From Achromobacter sp. HZ34 (GTDB lineage Bacteria; Pseudomonadota; Gammaproteobacteria; Burkholderiales; Burkholderiaceae_B), in assembly GCF_002209485.1 (NCBI RefSeq), contig NZ_NJIX01000002.1, positions 744,001-808,000 of the forward strand: a DNA stretch of 64,000 nucleotides, read 5' to 3'. Below are positions 8,803 to 17,490 of the stretch, in pieces (position 1 is the stretch's first letter; each line of letters opens with the position of its first letter). The position numbers were made by a program, and so were the translations under genes. The notes beneath the pieces were generated by a model that was not told the DNA's origin, searched no databases, and saw only the letters and a program-made list of their open reading frames with translations.

Positions 8803-10602
8803 ATGACCACTGCCCCGCTTGCGTACAAGCACGATCAGCCGCAGACCACGCCGCAAGAACAGGAACAGCGGCAGGACCGGCAACCGCGCAAGCAGCCGTC
8901 GCGCCGCATCGAGTTCTCGACCGTGGTCTTCGTGCTGCTGGCGCTGCTGCTGGGGGTACTGGTCATTCTTCCCCTGTTCTGGCTGCTGTACTACGCCCTG
9001 CGCGGCGACGATGGCACCTTCACCCTGCAGAACCTGGCTGCCCTGTTCTCCGACGACAGCCTGTTCCAGGCCTACAAGCGCACGCTGGGCATGGGCCTGG
9101 GCGTGGCCGTCCTCACCTGCGCCGTGGCCACGCCGATGGCCTGGCTGGTGGCCCGTACCGACCTGCCGCTCGCGCGCCATGTCCGCATGCTGGTGACGGC
9201 CTCGTTCGTCACCCCGCCCTTCCTCGGCGCCATCGCTTATGAAATCCTGGCCGCGCCCAACAGCGGCCTGGTCAATGTGATCTACCGCGCCCTTTTCGGC
9301 CTGGAACGCGCCGACCGGCTGGTGAACATCTATACCTTCACCGGTCTGGTCTTCGTGCTGGCCTGTTTCACGTTCCCCTATGTCTTCACGCTGGTCGCCA
9401 ACGCCCTGGACAAAGTGCCGTCCGACCTGGAAGACGCTTCATCCATGCTGGGCGGCAAGCCGCTGACGACGTTGCGCAAAGTGACCATCCCGCTGGTCCT
9501 GCCGGCCATGCTCGCCGGCATGCTGATCGCCGTCCTGCAATCCCTGACGATGTTCGGCTCGCCGGCGATACTGGCGCTGCCGGCCGGCTTCCACGTGGTC
9601 ACCACCAAGATCTGGAGCTTCTTCCAGTTCCCGCCTCGGCTGGGCATGGCGGCGGCCGCCTCCATTCCCCTGCTGTTGATCACGGTGGCGCTGCTGCGCG
9701 CCCAGAAAGCCATCCTGGGCCGCAAAGGCTATACGGTGCTGGGCGGCAAGAGCGGCACGCCGCGCGTCACCGAACTGGGCCGCTGGAAAGCCGTGGCCAT
9801 CGCCTTCGTCCTGGCGGTGCTCTGCCTGACGGTTTTCCTGCCCTATGCCGCGCTGCTGAAGGTTTCGCTGACCCGCACGGTGGGCGACCCCATCAACTTC
9901 AGCACGCTGACCCTGCACCACTGGCACTTCGTGCTGTTCGAGCTTTCCGCCACCCGGCTGGCCCTGACCAATACCTTGATCCTCGGCCTGTCCAGCGCCA
10001 CCGTGGTGACCGCGCTGGCGCTGGTGGTGGCCTACCTGGCCGGCCGCCGGGCGCTGGGCGGCGCGTCCATCCTGGGCATGCTGGCGACCGCACCGGTGGC
10101 CATCCCCGGTATCGTGCTGGGCGTGGGGTTGTTCCTCAGCTACGCCAATCCCACTTTCCAGCTTTACGGCACCCTGTGGATCCTGCTCATCGCCTTCGTC
10201 ACCATCGAACTGCCGGCCGGCTACCAGCAGATATCGTCCGCGTTCTCGGGCGTGCATCCCGAACTGGAGGAAGCCAGCCGCATCCTGGGCGCGTCGCGCA
10301 TGCGGGCCCTGTGGCAGATCACCGCACCCCTGCTGCGCACCAGCGTGGTCGCCACGTGGTGTTTCGTGTTCGTCGGTACCATCCGCGAACTGTCCGCCAC
10401 CATCCTGCTGACCACGGCAAATACCAAATTGGTATCGGTTATCATTTATGACTTGAATGAGAGCGGCGATCTCGGCGCGATCTGCGTGCTGGGCATCATT
10501 CTGCTGGTGGTTTCGTTCGCCGTCGTTTCCGTCGCCAATGCCGTTCCCATCCTTGGCGGATCCCACGCGGGATCCCGCCACCGAGCAGGGGACGCGACAT
10601 GA
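8803..10602 (+). CDS. Fused two-domain ABC transporter permease (FbpB-like)
   Basis: A 599-residue membrane protein that duplicates the permease fold, so one chain provides both transmembrane halves. The N-terminal ~45 residues are Gln/Arg-rich and cytoplasmic (QTTPQEQEQRQDRQ). Each half has about six membrane segments and an EAA-type loop: LEDASSMLGGKPLTTLRKVTIPL in the first, LEEASRILGASRMRALWQITAPL in the second. This is the FbpB/ThiP arrangement. Its last four bases overlap the start of the GntR gene (ATGA), which suggests the regulator is translated with the transporter. Confidence 0.92.
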   Translation: MTTAPLAYKHDQPQTTPQEQEQRQDRQPRKQPSRRIEFSTVVFVLLALLLGVLVILPLFWLLYYALRGDDGTFTLQNLAALFSDDSLFQAYKRTLGMGLGVAVLTCAVATPMAWLVARTDLPLARHVRMLVTASFVTPPFLGAIAYEILAAPNSGLVNVIYRALFGLERADRLVNIYTFTGLVFVLACFTFPYVFTLVANALDKVPSDLEDASSMLGGKPLTTLRKVTIPLVLPAMLAGMLIAVLQSLTMFGSPAILALPAGFHVVTTKIWSFFQFPPRLGMAAAASIPLLLITVALLRAQKAILGRKGYTVLGGKSGTPRVTELGRWKAVAIAFVLAVLCLTVFLPYAALLKVSLTRTVGDPINFSTLTLHHWHFVLFELSATRLALTNTLILGLSSATVVTALALVVAYLAGRRALGGASILGMLATAPVAIPGIVLGVGLFLSYANPTFQLYGTLWILLIAFVTIELPAGYQQISSAFSGVHPELEEASRILGASRMRALWQITAPLLRTSVVATWCFVFVGTIRELSATILLTTANTKLVSVIIYDLNESGDLGAICVLGIILLVVSFAVVSVANAVPILGGSHAGSRHRAGDAT

Positions 10603-11585
10603 GCATCGTGCGAACAGCGCCATCCGCGGGCCGCGAGTCAATGCAGGACTCAATACAAGCCGCGGCGATGCCGTCCGCGGCCGCGGACAACTCACCACGC
10701 CACACGATGTCGGACACCCAGAATCCCCCCAGCAGCTTCTCCGCGATCGACTTCCTGCGCACCAAGTCGCTGACCAATGTCGTGCAGGCCGAGATCGAGC
10801 GGATGATCATCGATGGCGAGTTCCAGCCCAACGAGCGCGTCAACGAGAACGGCCTTTCGCAGCGCCTGGGCGTCAGCCGCGGACCGATCCGGGAAGCGTG
10901 CAGCGCGCTGGCGGCGCTGGGGCTCATCGAGATCATTCCCAATCGCGGATTCTTCATCCGCGCATTGTCGAACGAGGAATCGCTGGATCTGTCCGAAGCG
11001 CGCGCGGGCATTTTCGGCTGCATGACCATGATGCTGGCCGAACGTGCCACGGACGCGCAGGTCGGTATCCTGCGGGCCCTGATCGCGCGCATGGACGAGA
11101 TCGTCGCGCAGGGCGAGGTGCATACCTACTACCCCGTCAATCTGGAATTCCACAAGCAGATCGCGTCGATGTCGGGCAATAACCGGCTCAACTCCATCTA
11201 CCAGAGTTTCGTGCGGGAATTGCACATCCAGCGCTTCCGCGCGCTGTCCAGTCCGGACGTCCTGCATATCTCCAACTCGGAGCATCGCGAGATCGTCGAC
11301 GCCGTGGAGGCGCGCGATCCGGTACGGGCGCTGATCGCCGGCCGCGCGCATATTCTCAATGGCATCGTGCGCTCGAACCGCGCGCGGCCGCCGGAAGGCG
11401 GGGTGGTATCGGGCAGCGCGGCGGCGACCACGACCGCCAGGGTCGCCAAGACAGCGGCGGCCGCCAAGACCGCCAAAACCACCAAGGTCACCAAGGCGAC
11501 CGGTAGCGGTGCTGGCACGGCCGGTACCCGCACGGCAGGGGCCGGCTCCGCCAAACCGGCACGAGGCACACGCCGCACGATCTGA
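10599..11585 (+). CDS. GntR-family regulator (FadR/FCD subfamily) with Ala/Lys/Thr-rich tail
   Basis: The winged-helix domain spans roughly residues 45-115 (VVQAEIERMIIDGEFQPNERV, LSQRLGVSRGPIREACSAL) and is followed by an FCD all-helical effector domain to about residue 260. The last ~65 residues are a low-complexity Ala-Lys-Thr segment (AAAAKTAKTTKVTKAT) resembling bacterial histone-H1-like tails, which is unusual for GntR proteins. Translation may begin at 10599, overlapping the permease stop, or at MSDTQNPP (10710). It is the likely regulator of this island, since three similar 15-mers lie before the transporter, MmgE/PrpD and hydrolase genes. Confidence 0.88.
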   Translation: MSIVRTAPSAGRESMQDSIQAAAMPSAAADNSPRHTMSDTQNPPSSFSAIDFLRTKSLTNVVQAEIERMIIDGEFQPNERVNENGLSQRLGVSRGPIREACSALAALGLIEIIPNRGFFIRALSNEESLDLSEARAGIFGCMTMMLAERATDAQVGILRALIARMDEIVAQGEVHTYYPVNLEFHKQIASMSGNNRLNSIYQSFVRELHIQRFRALSSPDVLHISNSEHREIVDAVEARDPVRALIAGRAHILNGIVRSNRARPPEGGVVSGSAAATTTARVAKTAAAAKTAKTTKVTKATGSGAGTAGTRTAGAGSAKPARGTRRTI

Positions 11586-11623
11586 ATTCAGTCGTCCCGG
11601 ACCACTCCGGGTTTACCTAGTAT

Positions 11624-11638
11624 TGTTGACAATTTACA
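11624..11638 (+). promoter_or_regulatory. Operator-like 15-mer upstream of the MmgE/PrpD gene
   Basis: TGTTGACAATTTACA, 34 bases before the MmgE/PrpD start. It is identical to the minus-strand site at 15406-15420. The wider sequence forms an imperfect inverted repeat, TTGACAA-N7-TTATCAA. It is a candidate GntR operator; the TTGACA could alternatively be a -35 box. Confidence 0.55.
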
Positions 11639-11671
11639 GTTATCAAATTTCACGCCACCTCGGAGGAAGAC

Positions 11672-13087
11672 ATGCAGAAAAACGAATCGCCCGACATCGA
11701 ACTCACCAAATACGTCGCCGAGTTCATCACCCGCAGCACGGCCGCCGACCTGTCGCCCGAGCTTGTCGCCCTGGGCAAGAAGTCCATCCTCGATGGCCTG
11801 GGCCTGGCCCTGTCCGGCTCGGTGTCGAAAACCGGCGAACTGGTGCGCCGCCACCTGGACGACTTGAACCTGGGCGAAGGCAGCGCCACCGTCATCGGCG
11901 GCGGGCGCAAGGTGGCGCCGCGTTTTGCCGCGTTCGCCAACGGCGTCGGCATTCATGCCGATGATTACGACGACACGCAACTGGCCGTGGCCAAGGACCG
12001 CGTGTACGGCTTGCTGACGCACCCCACCGCGCCCGCCCTGCCGGCCGCGCTGGCCATCGCGGAACAGACCGGGGCGTCCGGCCGCGATTTCATGCTGGCC
12101 TATCAGCTGGGCGTCGAGGTGGAGTGCAAGATCGCTGAAGCGATCGCCCCGCGCCATTACCAGACGGGTTTCCATGCCACGGCCACCTGCGGCACGTTCG
12201 CCGCCGCGACCGCCGCCGCCAAGTTGCTGGGCTTCGACGTCGCCACCACGCGGCGCGCGCTGTCCATCGCGGGCAGCCAGTCCGCGGGCCTGCGCGAAAA
12301 CTTCGGCACGATGACCAAACCGTTCCACGCCGGCCGCGCCTCCGAAAGCGGCGTGGCCGCCGCCCAGTTCGCCTCCTACGGCTGGACGGCCGCGCCGCGC
12401 ATCCTCGAAGCGCCGCGCGGCTTCTTCTCCGCCGCGGGCGGTGGCTATGATCCCGCCGCCATCCACGGCAAGCTGGGCGCGCCGTGGACCTTCGTGGATC
12501 CAGGGGTATCGATCAAGCCGCACCCGTCCGGCTCGCTTACCCACCCCGGCATGACGGAGATGCTGCGCCTCATCAAGCAGCACGGCATCCGCGCACAAGA
12601 CGTGCGGCACGTGCGCGTGGGCACCAACCACAATATGCCCAATGCGTTGATCCATCACAGGCCCAAGGACGAACTGCAGGCGAAGTTCTCGATGGAGTTC
12701 TGCATGGCCATCCTGCTGCTGGACGGCCGCGCCGGCCTGAACGAGTTCACCGACGCCGCGGTGGAGCGCGAAGACGTCAAGGCCATGATAGAGAGAGTGG
12801 ACTTCGTGGTGGACGAGGTGGCGGAAGCGGCGGGTTATCACTTGATGACCACGATCATCGACATCGACCTGGCCGACGGCCGGCGCGTATCGGGCCGGGC
12901 CGACATGGGCAAGGGCAGCCCCGCCATGCCCATGAGCTATGAGGAAGTGGCGGGCAAGTTCCATGAGAACGCGGAGTTCGCCGGCCTGAACCGGCACACC
13001 GCCGCGGAGATCGTCGAACTGGTAAGCAAGCTGGAGACGCTGGCTTCGGCGGACCTGCTGACCCAACGCCTGATCCGCATTTCGTAA
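11672..13087 (+). CDS. MmgE/PrpD family protein (2-methylcitrate dehydratase-like)
   Basis: A 471-residue protein with the hallmarks of the MmgE/PrpD family: an all-helical N-terminal domain (KKSILDGLGLALSGS, ANGVGIHADDYDDTQ, GFHATATCGTFAAATAAAKLLG) and an alpha/beta C-terminal domain. Characterised members dehydrate 2-methylcitrate or citrate, or isomerise aconitate-type tricarboxylates. AGGAGGAAG upstream supports the start. It begins a run of catabolic genes with an isopropylmalate-type dehydrogenase, a hydrolase and a PdxA-like enzyme. No methylcitrate synthase is nearby, so a substrate other than propionate is more likely. Confidence 0.88.
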   Translation: MQKNESPDIELTKYVAEFITRSTAADLSPELVALGKKSILDGLGLALSGSVSKTGELVRRHLDDLNLGEGSATVIGGGRKVAPRFAAFANGVGIHADDYDDTQLAVAKDRVYGLLTHPTAPALPAALAIAEQTGASGRDFMLAYQLGVEVECKIAEAIAPRHYQTGFHATATCGTFAAATAAAKLLGFDVATTRRALSIAGSQSAGLRENFGTMTKPFHAGRASESGVAAAQFASYGWTAAPRILEAPRGFFSAAGGGYDPAAIHGKLGAPWTFVDPGVSIKPHPSGSLTHPGMTEMLRLIKQHGIRAQDVRHVRVGTNHNMPNALIHHRPKDELQAKFSMEFCMAILLLDGRAGLNEFTDAAVEREDVKAMIERVDFVVDEVAEAAGYHLMTTIIDIDLADGRRVSGRADMGKGSPAMPMSYEEVAGKFHENAEFAGLNRHTAAEIVELVSKLETLASADLLTQRLIRIS

Positions 13088-13251
13088 GGGGGCATCTCCC
13101 ACCGCTGCACTGCCTGCCGCCTCACTGGCCGATGCCCGACCGGCCGATGCTTCATGGCGCGCCCGTGTGGGTCGCGCATCGCTCCGACCGCCGACGGCGG
13201 AGGCGGCGGCGGCGGCCGAAATCTCATCATCAATTTCAAAGGTCTGTTCCT

Positions 13252-14328
13252 ATGCATACTCCCTTGGTAATCGCCGTCCTCAACGGCGACGACATCGGGC
13301 ATGAAATCGTCCCCGCTGCCGTGGAGGTCACGCGTGCCGCGGCGGATAAGGCCGGGCTGCGCATCGACTGGCGCCCCATGCCCATCGGCCGCAAGGCCCT
13401 GGACACCCATGGCTCGACTTTTCCCGACGGCACACTGGAGGCCCTGACCACCATGGACGGCGTCATCCTGGGCCCGATCGGCCATCAGGCCTACCCCAAG
13501 ACGCCTGGCGCCATCAATCCGCATCCCATCCTGCGCAAGCGCCTGAACCTGTTCGCCAACGTCAGGCCGACGCGGTCCTATCCCGGCCTGGGCGCCATTC
13601 GCGACGATATCGACCTGGTCATCGTGCGCGAGAACAATGAAGGCTTCCAACCGGATCGCAACGTGGTGGCGGGCTCGGGGGAGTTTCGCCCGACCGAGGA
13701 CATGACCATCTCCGTGCGCGTCATCACGCGGGTCGGCTCCGCGCGGGTCGCGCGCGTGGCGGCGGAGATCGCGCGGCAACGTGGCAAGCGCCTGACGCTG
13801 GTGCACAAGGACACCGTGTTCAAGCTGGGCTGCGGCATGTTCGTGGAGGAATGCCATCGCGTCGCCCGGGAATTTCCCGACGTCACCGTGGACGAGGTCA
13901 TCGTCGATACCATGGCCATGCGGCTGGTGCGCGACCCGCAGTCCTTCGACGTGATCGTCACCACCAATATGTTCGGCGACATTCTTACCGACGAAGCGGC
14001 GGGGCTGGTCGGCGGCCTGGGCATGGCCCCCGGCTTATGCATCGGCGAGGGTAATCTGGCGATGGCGCAGGCCACCCATGGATCGGCGCCCGACATCGCG
14101 GGCAAGGGCATCGCGAATCCCTATGCCATGATCGAATCCACACGCATGATGGTCGATTGGCTGGGGCATAACCGCAAGCTGCCGGAAGCGGTGCACGCGG
14201 CCGCGCTGATGGAACGGGCCATCACCGCGGCGCTGGCACAACCCGCCACGCGCACGCGGGATATCAAGGGGACCGGTGACACGAAGGCCATGACCCAGGC
14301 CATCGTCGCCGCGATAGGGAAGGAATAA
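13252..14328 (+). CDS. Isocitrate/isopropylmalate/tartrate dehydrogenase family protein
   Basis: The start MHTPLVIAVLNGDDIGHEIV (13252) is chosen because this is the first family strand; the longer frame adds a run of arginines of no recognisable domain. The 358-residue product has the substrate-arginine region (PHPILRKRLNLFANVRP), the catalytic-lysine segment LVHKDTVFKLGCG, the metal-binding aspartates in TTNMFGDILTDEAA, and an NAD-binding C-terminus (THGSAPDIAGKGIANP). The family oxidatively decarboxylates beta-hydroxy acids such as 3-isopropylmalate, homoisocitrate and tartrate. Its place between MmgE/PrpD and a PdxA homologue suggests hydroxy-acid catabolism rather than leucine synthesis. 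Confidence 0.9.
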   Translation: MHTPLVIAVLNGDDIGHEIVPAAVEVTRAAADKAGLRIDWRPMPIGRKALDTHGSTFPDGTLEALTTMDGVILGPIGHQAYPKTPGAINPHPILRKRLNLFANVRPTRSYPGLGAIRDDIDLVIVRENNEGFQPDRNVVAGSGEFRPTEDMTISVRVITRVGSARVARVAAEIARQRGKRLTLVHKDTVFKLGCGMFVEECHRVAREFPDVTVDEVIVDTMAMRLVRDPQSFDVIVTTNMFGDILTDEAAGLVGGLGMAPGLCIGEGNLAMAQATHGSAPDIAGKGIANPYAMIESTRMMVDWLGHNRKLPEAVHAAALMERAITAALAQPATRTRDIKGTGDTKAMTQAIVAAIGKE

Positions 14329-14406
14329 TCCCCGCGCCCGCTGACGCAGGCCCCTCAAAAAAGGGCCGCGTTCTTGCTGCGGTAGCGGCGCCTCCGCGGG
14401 CGCCGC

Positions 14407-15366
14407 TCAAACTTCGATTCTTTCCGGCTCGCGCCCGCCGAAGAACTCCCACAGCGCCCGATACACCAGATCGGGACGCTGTTCGGCGGGATAGTGCCCC
14501 GTGGGAATCGCCCATCCGCGCAGGTCGGGCGCCCAGGGCTGCCACGCTTCGACCGGCTTGAAATGGCGCCCGCAGTGGCTGTTCGACCCCCACAGCACCA
14601 GCACGGGGCAGGCAATCGTCTTCTTGCCGAAGTCGGCCGTGTCCATGGCCAGATCCACCGTGACCGTGGCGCGATAGTCTTCGCAGATCGCGTGTATCTG
14701 TTCCGGCGTCGTGCAGCGCTTGTATTCGGCCATCGCCTCCGGACTGAAGATCTGCAAGCCCACGCCCTTCTTGTTCAGCTTGTAATCCATGTAGTAGTTC
14801 AGGTCGGAGGTAATCAGCTTCTCCGGGAACGGCGCTTTCTGCGCCATGAAGAACCAGTGGTAGGACTCCAGTCCCCAGCCCAGGCTGACGTTGGTCAGCA
14901 CGTGATGCGTGGGCACGATATCCAGCGCGACAAGGCGTTCGATCCGTTGCGGAAAGTCCAATGCCATGCGAAACGCCACCCGCGCGCCGCGATCGTGGCC
15001 GGCGACCGGAAAGCGGTCGAAGCCGAAGTGCGCCATCACCGCGACATTGTCCTCGCCCATCGTCCGGAAAGAGTAAGCCGCATGGTCGTCGCCACCATCG
15101 GGCTTGGAACTGTCGCCATAGCCGCGCAGATCCGGCGCCACCACCGTGTAGTGCTGCGCCAGTGTGGGTGCGATGCGGTGCCAGCTGACATGCGTCAAGG
15201 GGTTGCCATGCAGCAGCAGCAAGGGCGGCCCCTCGCCGCCGATGGCGACGTTGATCTCCGCGCCGGCGGTGCGCACTTTCTCATAACGAAAACCGTGCAT
15301 CAAACCGCCCTGGCATTCAGGAATCGGCGGCATTTCACGCGTCTGCATGGCTGTCTCTTGGCCCAT
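14407..15366 (-). CDS. Alpha/beta hydrolase, haloacetate-dehalogenase-like
   Basis: A 319-residue alpha/beta hydrolase; GGAGGAAGATA directly before the ATG fixes the start. The oxyanion HGNP motif is in LLLLHGNPLTHVSWHRIAP. The nucleophile elbow is GHDRGARVA, with aspartate instead of serine, as in fluoroacetate and haloalkane dehalogenases. The catalytic histidine is probably in PTGHYPAEQRPDLV near the C-terminus. The DRGA context closely resembles fluoroacetate dehalogenase, but epoxide hydrolases share it. It is divergent from the PdxA-like gene and carries the shared operator in its promoter region, so it belongs to the island regulon. Confidence 0.85.
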   Translation of the reverse strand: MGQETAMQTREMPPIPECQGGLMHGFRYEKVRTAGAEINVAIGGEGPPLLLLHGNPLTHVSWHRIAPTLAQHYTVVAPDLRGYGDSSKPDGGDDHAAYSFRTMGEDNVAVMAHFGFDRFPVAGHDRGARVAFRMALDFPQRIERLVALDIVPTHHVLTNVSLGWGLESYHWFFMAQKAPFPEKLITSDLNYYMDYKLNKKGVGLQIFSPEAMAEYKRCTTPEQIHAICEDYRATVTVDLAMDTADFGKKTIACPVLVLWGSNSHCGRHFKPVEAWQPWAPDLRGWAIPTGHYPAEQRPDLVYRALWEFFGGREPERIEV

Positions 15367-15405
15367 TATCTTCCTCCAGAATTCGTGCTATCGTCGTCTT
15401 GCACC

Positions 15406-15434
15406 TGTAAATTGTCAACAGTCTTTAATTTACA
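15406..15434. promoter_or_regulatory. Operator-like inverted repeat in the hydrolase/pdxA-like divergent promoter region
   Basis: Perfect 8-base arms TGTAAATT (15406-15413) and AATTTACA (15427-15434) flank a 13-base spacer. The left part, read on the minus strand, is the 15-mer TGTTGACAATTTACA, identical to the site at 11624. It lies 40 bases before the hydrolase start and about 120 before the PdxA-like start. Candidate GntR operator. Confidence 0.6.
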
Positions 15435-15556
15435 AAAACATGAATACGCAGGTGCCCGGCAGGTACATGCGTGCGTTCGCGCTGTCGTCCCAGTGAGCGA
15501 ATTCGCGCCCGTACGGCCTGTACGGCCCGAACGAGACCTCCACCACGAAGGACATC

Positions 15557-16555
15557 ATGAGCCAACTACCCATCATCGCCCTGACTCCCGGGGACTGCAC
15601 CGGCATCGGTCCGGAGCAGCTTGCGCGCATCCTCCATGACCGCCGCCTGGCCGGCATTGCCCGCATCGTCGTGGTCGGCGACGCGCGGGTGCTCGACCTT
15701 GGCATGCGGCAGGCCGGCGTGTCGTTCGACTACCGGCGCTACGACAGCCCGGCGCAGGTGGATTGGTCGCACAGCGCGGTGCCCCTGATCGACCTCGCCA
15801 ACACGGATCCCGGCCTGTACCCGCCCGGCATCAACAGCGCCGAGTCGGGGCGCGTCACGGGCGAGACGCTGGCGCGCGCCATCGAGTTCGCCAAAGCGGG
15901 TGTCGTCGACGCCATCAGCTTCGCGCCCCTGAACAAGCGCGCCATGTTCGACGGCGGCTGGAAATTCCCGGACGAGCACAAGATGTTCGCCCACCTGCTG
16001 GATCATCACGGCTATTTCAGCGAGATGAATGTGCTGGGTAATCAGTGGATGTCGCGCGTGACCTCGCATATCGCCTTGCGCAAGGCGCTGGACCAGATCA
16101 CGCGGGACGCCATCGAAGAGGCCATCGAGCTTTCCGACGTGATGATGAAGAAGGCCGGCATCGCGCAGCCGCGCATCGCTGTCGCGGCGCTCAATCCGCA
16201 TGGCGGCGAGAACGGCCTGTTCGGGACCGAAGAGATCGACATCATCCGCCCTGCCGTCAAGGCCATGGCGGCGCGCGGCATTGCCTGTGCCGGCCCTTTC
16301 CCTTCGGACACGGTCTACTTGAAGGCCTTTGCCGGAGAGTATGACGGCGTCGTGTCCATGTATCACGACCAAGGGCAGATCGCCACGAAGATGCAGGGCT
16401 TCAATCGCGGCGTCACGATCACCGCCGGGCTGGATACGGTGTTTACGACGCCGGCGCATGGAACGGCTTTCGACATTGTCGGCCAAGGCGTCGCCAACAC
16501 CGGCGCGATCGAGGCGGCCGTGGCCCTGGCCAGCCGCTTGGCCGCCAAGGCTTGA
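15557..16555 (+). CDS. PdxA-family 4-hydroxythreonine-4-phosphate dehydrogenase-like protein
   Basis: A 332-residue NAD-dependent dehydrogenase of the PdxA family. PIIALTPGDCTGIGPEQLAR is the family N-terminus, DEHKMFAHLL carries metal-ligand histidines, and MYHDQGQIATKMQGFNRGVT with TPAHGTAFDIVGQGVAN supplies the remaining conserved segments. Canonical PdxA works in pyridoxal phosphate synthesis. PdxA2-type paralogues near catabolic genes act on four-carbon sugar-acid phosphates such as D-threonate 4-phosphate. With MmgE/PrpD and an isopropylmalate-type dehydrogenase adjacent and no other pdx gene, a catabolic PdxA2-like role is more likely. No DUF1537 kinase gene is visible, which weakens the threonate route. 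Confidence 0.85.
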   Translation: MSQLPIIALTPGDCTGIGPEQLARILHDRRLAGIARIVVVGDARVLDLGMRQAGVSFDYRRYDSPAQVDWSHSAVPLIDLANTDPGLYPPGINSAESGRVTGETLARAIEFAKAGVVDAISFAPLNKRAMFDGGWKFPDEHKMFAHLLDHHGYFSEMNVLGNQWMSRVTSHIALRKALDQITRDAIEEAIELSDVMMKKAGIAQPRIAVAALNPHGGENGLFGTEEIDIIRPAVKAMAARGIACAGPFPSDTVYLKAFAGEYDGVVSMYHDQGQIATKMQGFNRGVTITAGLDTVFTTPAHGTAFDIVGQGVANTGAIEAAVALASRLAAKA

Positions 16556-16642
16556 GCAGCGCGGGCTGACAGAACCAGCGCCAGGCCTGCGTCCAGCCCC
16601 CACGCCAGGTGCGGCGGCGGCACGCTCAGGACGCGCTGCCTG

Positions 16643-17365
16643 TTACCCCATTGCTTGCCGGTGCGCTTGCGCCATGGCGGCCATGCTCTTGAAATGGAAG
16701 TCGACGTGCGGCGTGCGGGCCACGGGCACGGTGGCGCCCCAGCCGGCCTGGTCGTGGCGCCGGTCTATCCACGCCGACGCCAGGCCGAAGGCATTGGCCG
16801 ATGCATGGTCGTGGTACAGGCTCTGCGCCGTATGCAGGATGTCAGCCTTCTCGAAGCCGAAGTCCGCGCGCAGATGCGCCAGCATGTAGTCGAAGTTCCT
16901 GCGGCTGGGTTTGTAGGCGCCGATGTCCTGGGCCGAGTAGATCGCATCGAATTCCACCTTCAGCCGCTGGTTGCTGCTGCGGAAGGAAATGCGGTCGACG
17001 TTGGACAGGATGACCAGCTTGTAGTGCTTCCCCAGATACGCCAGCGCCTCGGCGGAGTCCGGGAACTCGGGCCAGTCCGGCACAGATGCGCCGAAGATAT
17101 TGGCCTCGGCATTCATCACGGGGATGGCCCACTCATTGGCCAGGCGCCTGTACACCACCGAAAGCAGCTGGGAATACGGCATGTCCGGCGTCCTTTCCTG
17201 CTGATCGGATTCATGCCGCGCGAAGATTTCCAGCGCCTGGTCCTTGGTCAGCATGGCCTTGTGCCTGGCCAGCAGCGGCTGCAGGCCATTGTGGATCCCG
17301 GTTTCCCAATCGATCAGGGTACCGTAGCAATCGAAGGTCAGTACTTTGAAATCGGTCAATTCCAT
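16643..17365 (-). CDS. HAD-family hydrolase, type II (L-2-haloacid dehalogenase-like)
   Basis: A 240-residue HAD phosphatase-fold enzyme. Motif I is LTFDCYGTLIDWETG, with the nucleophilic aspartate at about residue 11 and CYGTLID typical of L-2-haloacid dehalogenases. Motif II is VILSNVD, and the lysine motif lies around GAYKPSRRNFDYML. Type II enzymes hydrolyse 2-haloacids with inversion. It is the last gene of the minus-strand operon that starts with the SDR gene at 22522. A dehalogenase-like hydrolase is also present in the neighbouring island at 14407. Confidence 0.85.
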   Translation of the reverse strand: MELTDFKVLTFDCYGTLIDWETGIHNGLQPLLARHKAMLTKDQALEIFARHESDQQERTPDMPYSQLLSVVYRRLANEWAIPVMNAEANIFGASVPDWPEFPDSAEALAYLGKHYKLVILSNVDRISFRSSNQRLKVEFDAIYSAQDIGAYKPSRRNFDYMLAHLRADFGFEKADILHTAQSLYHDHASANAFGLASAWIDRRHDQAGWGATVPVARTPHVDFHFKSMAAMAQAHRQAMG

Positions 17366-17490
17366 AGGGGCTCCCGCTCAGTTCGACATGTCTTGCGACG
17401 TGGTGTACGACGTTGCCTGCATGCACGGCTACCCCTGACGTTACCTCATTCCCGTTATCCCCATCCTGCTTTTCCCCATTCCGGCCTCCC

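Noticed and set aside
14384-14407. Hairpin AGCGGCGCC/GGCGCCGCT as terminator between convergent genes
   Set aside because: Perfect stem but no T-run on either strand, and it overlaps the hydrolase stop; too weak to call.
15406-15420. FNR/Anr box interpretation of the TTGTCAACA sequence
   Set aside because: The FNR consensus TTGAT-N4-ATCAA is not matched; the shared 15-mer fits a GntR-type operator better.
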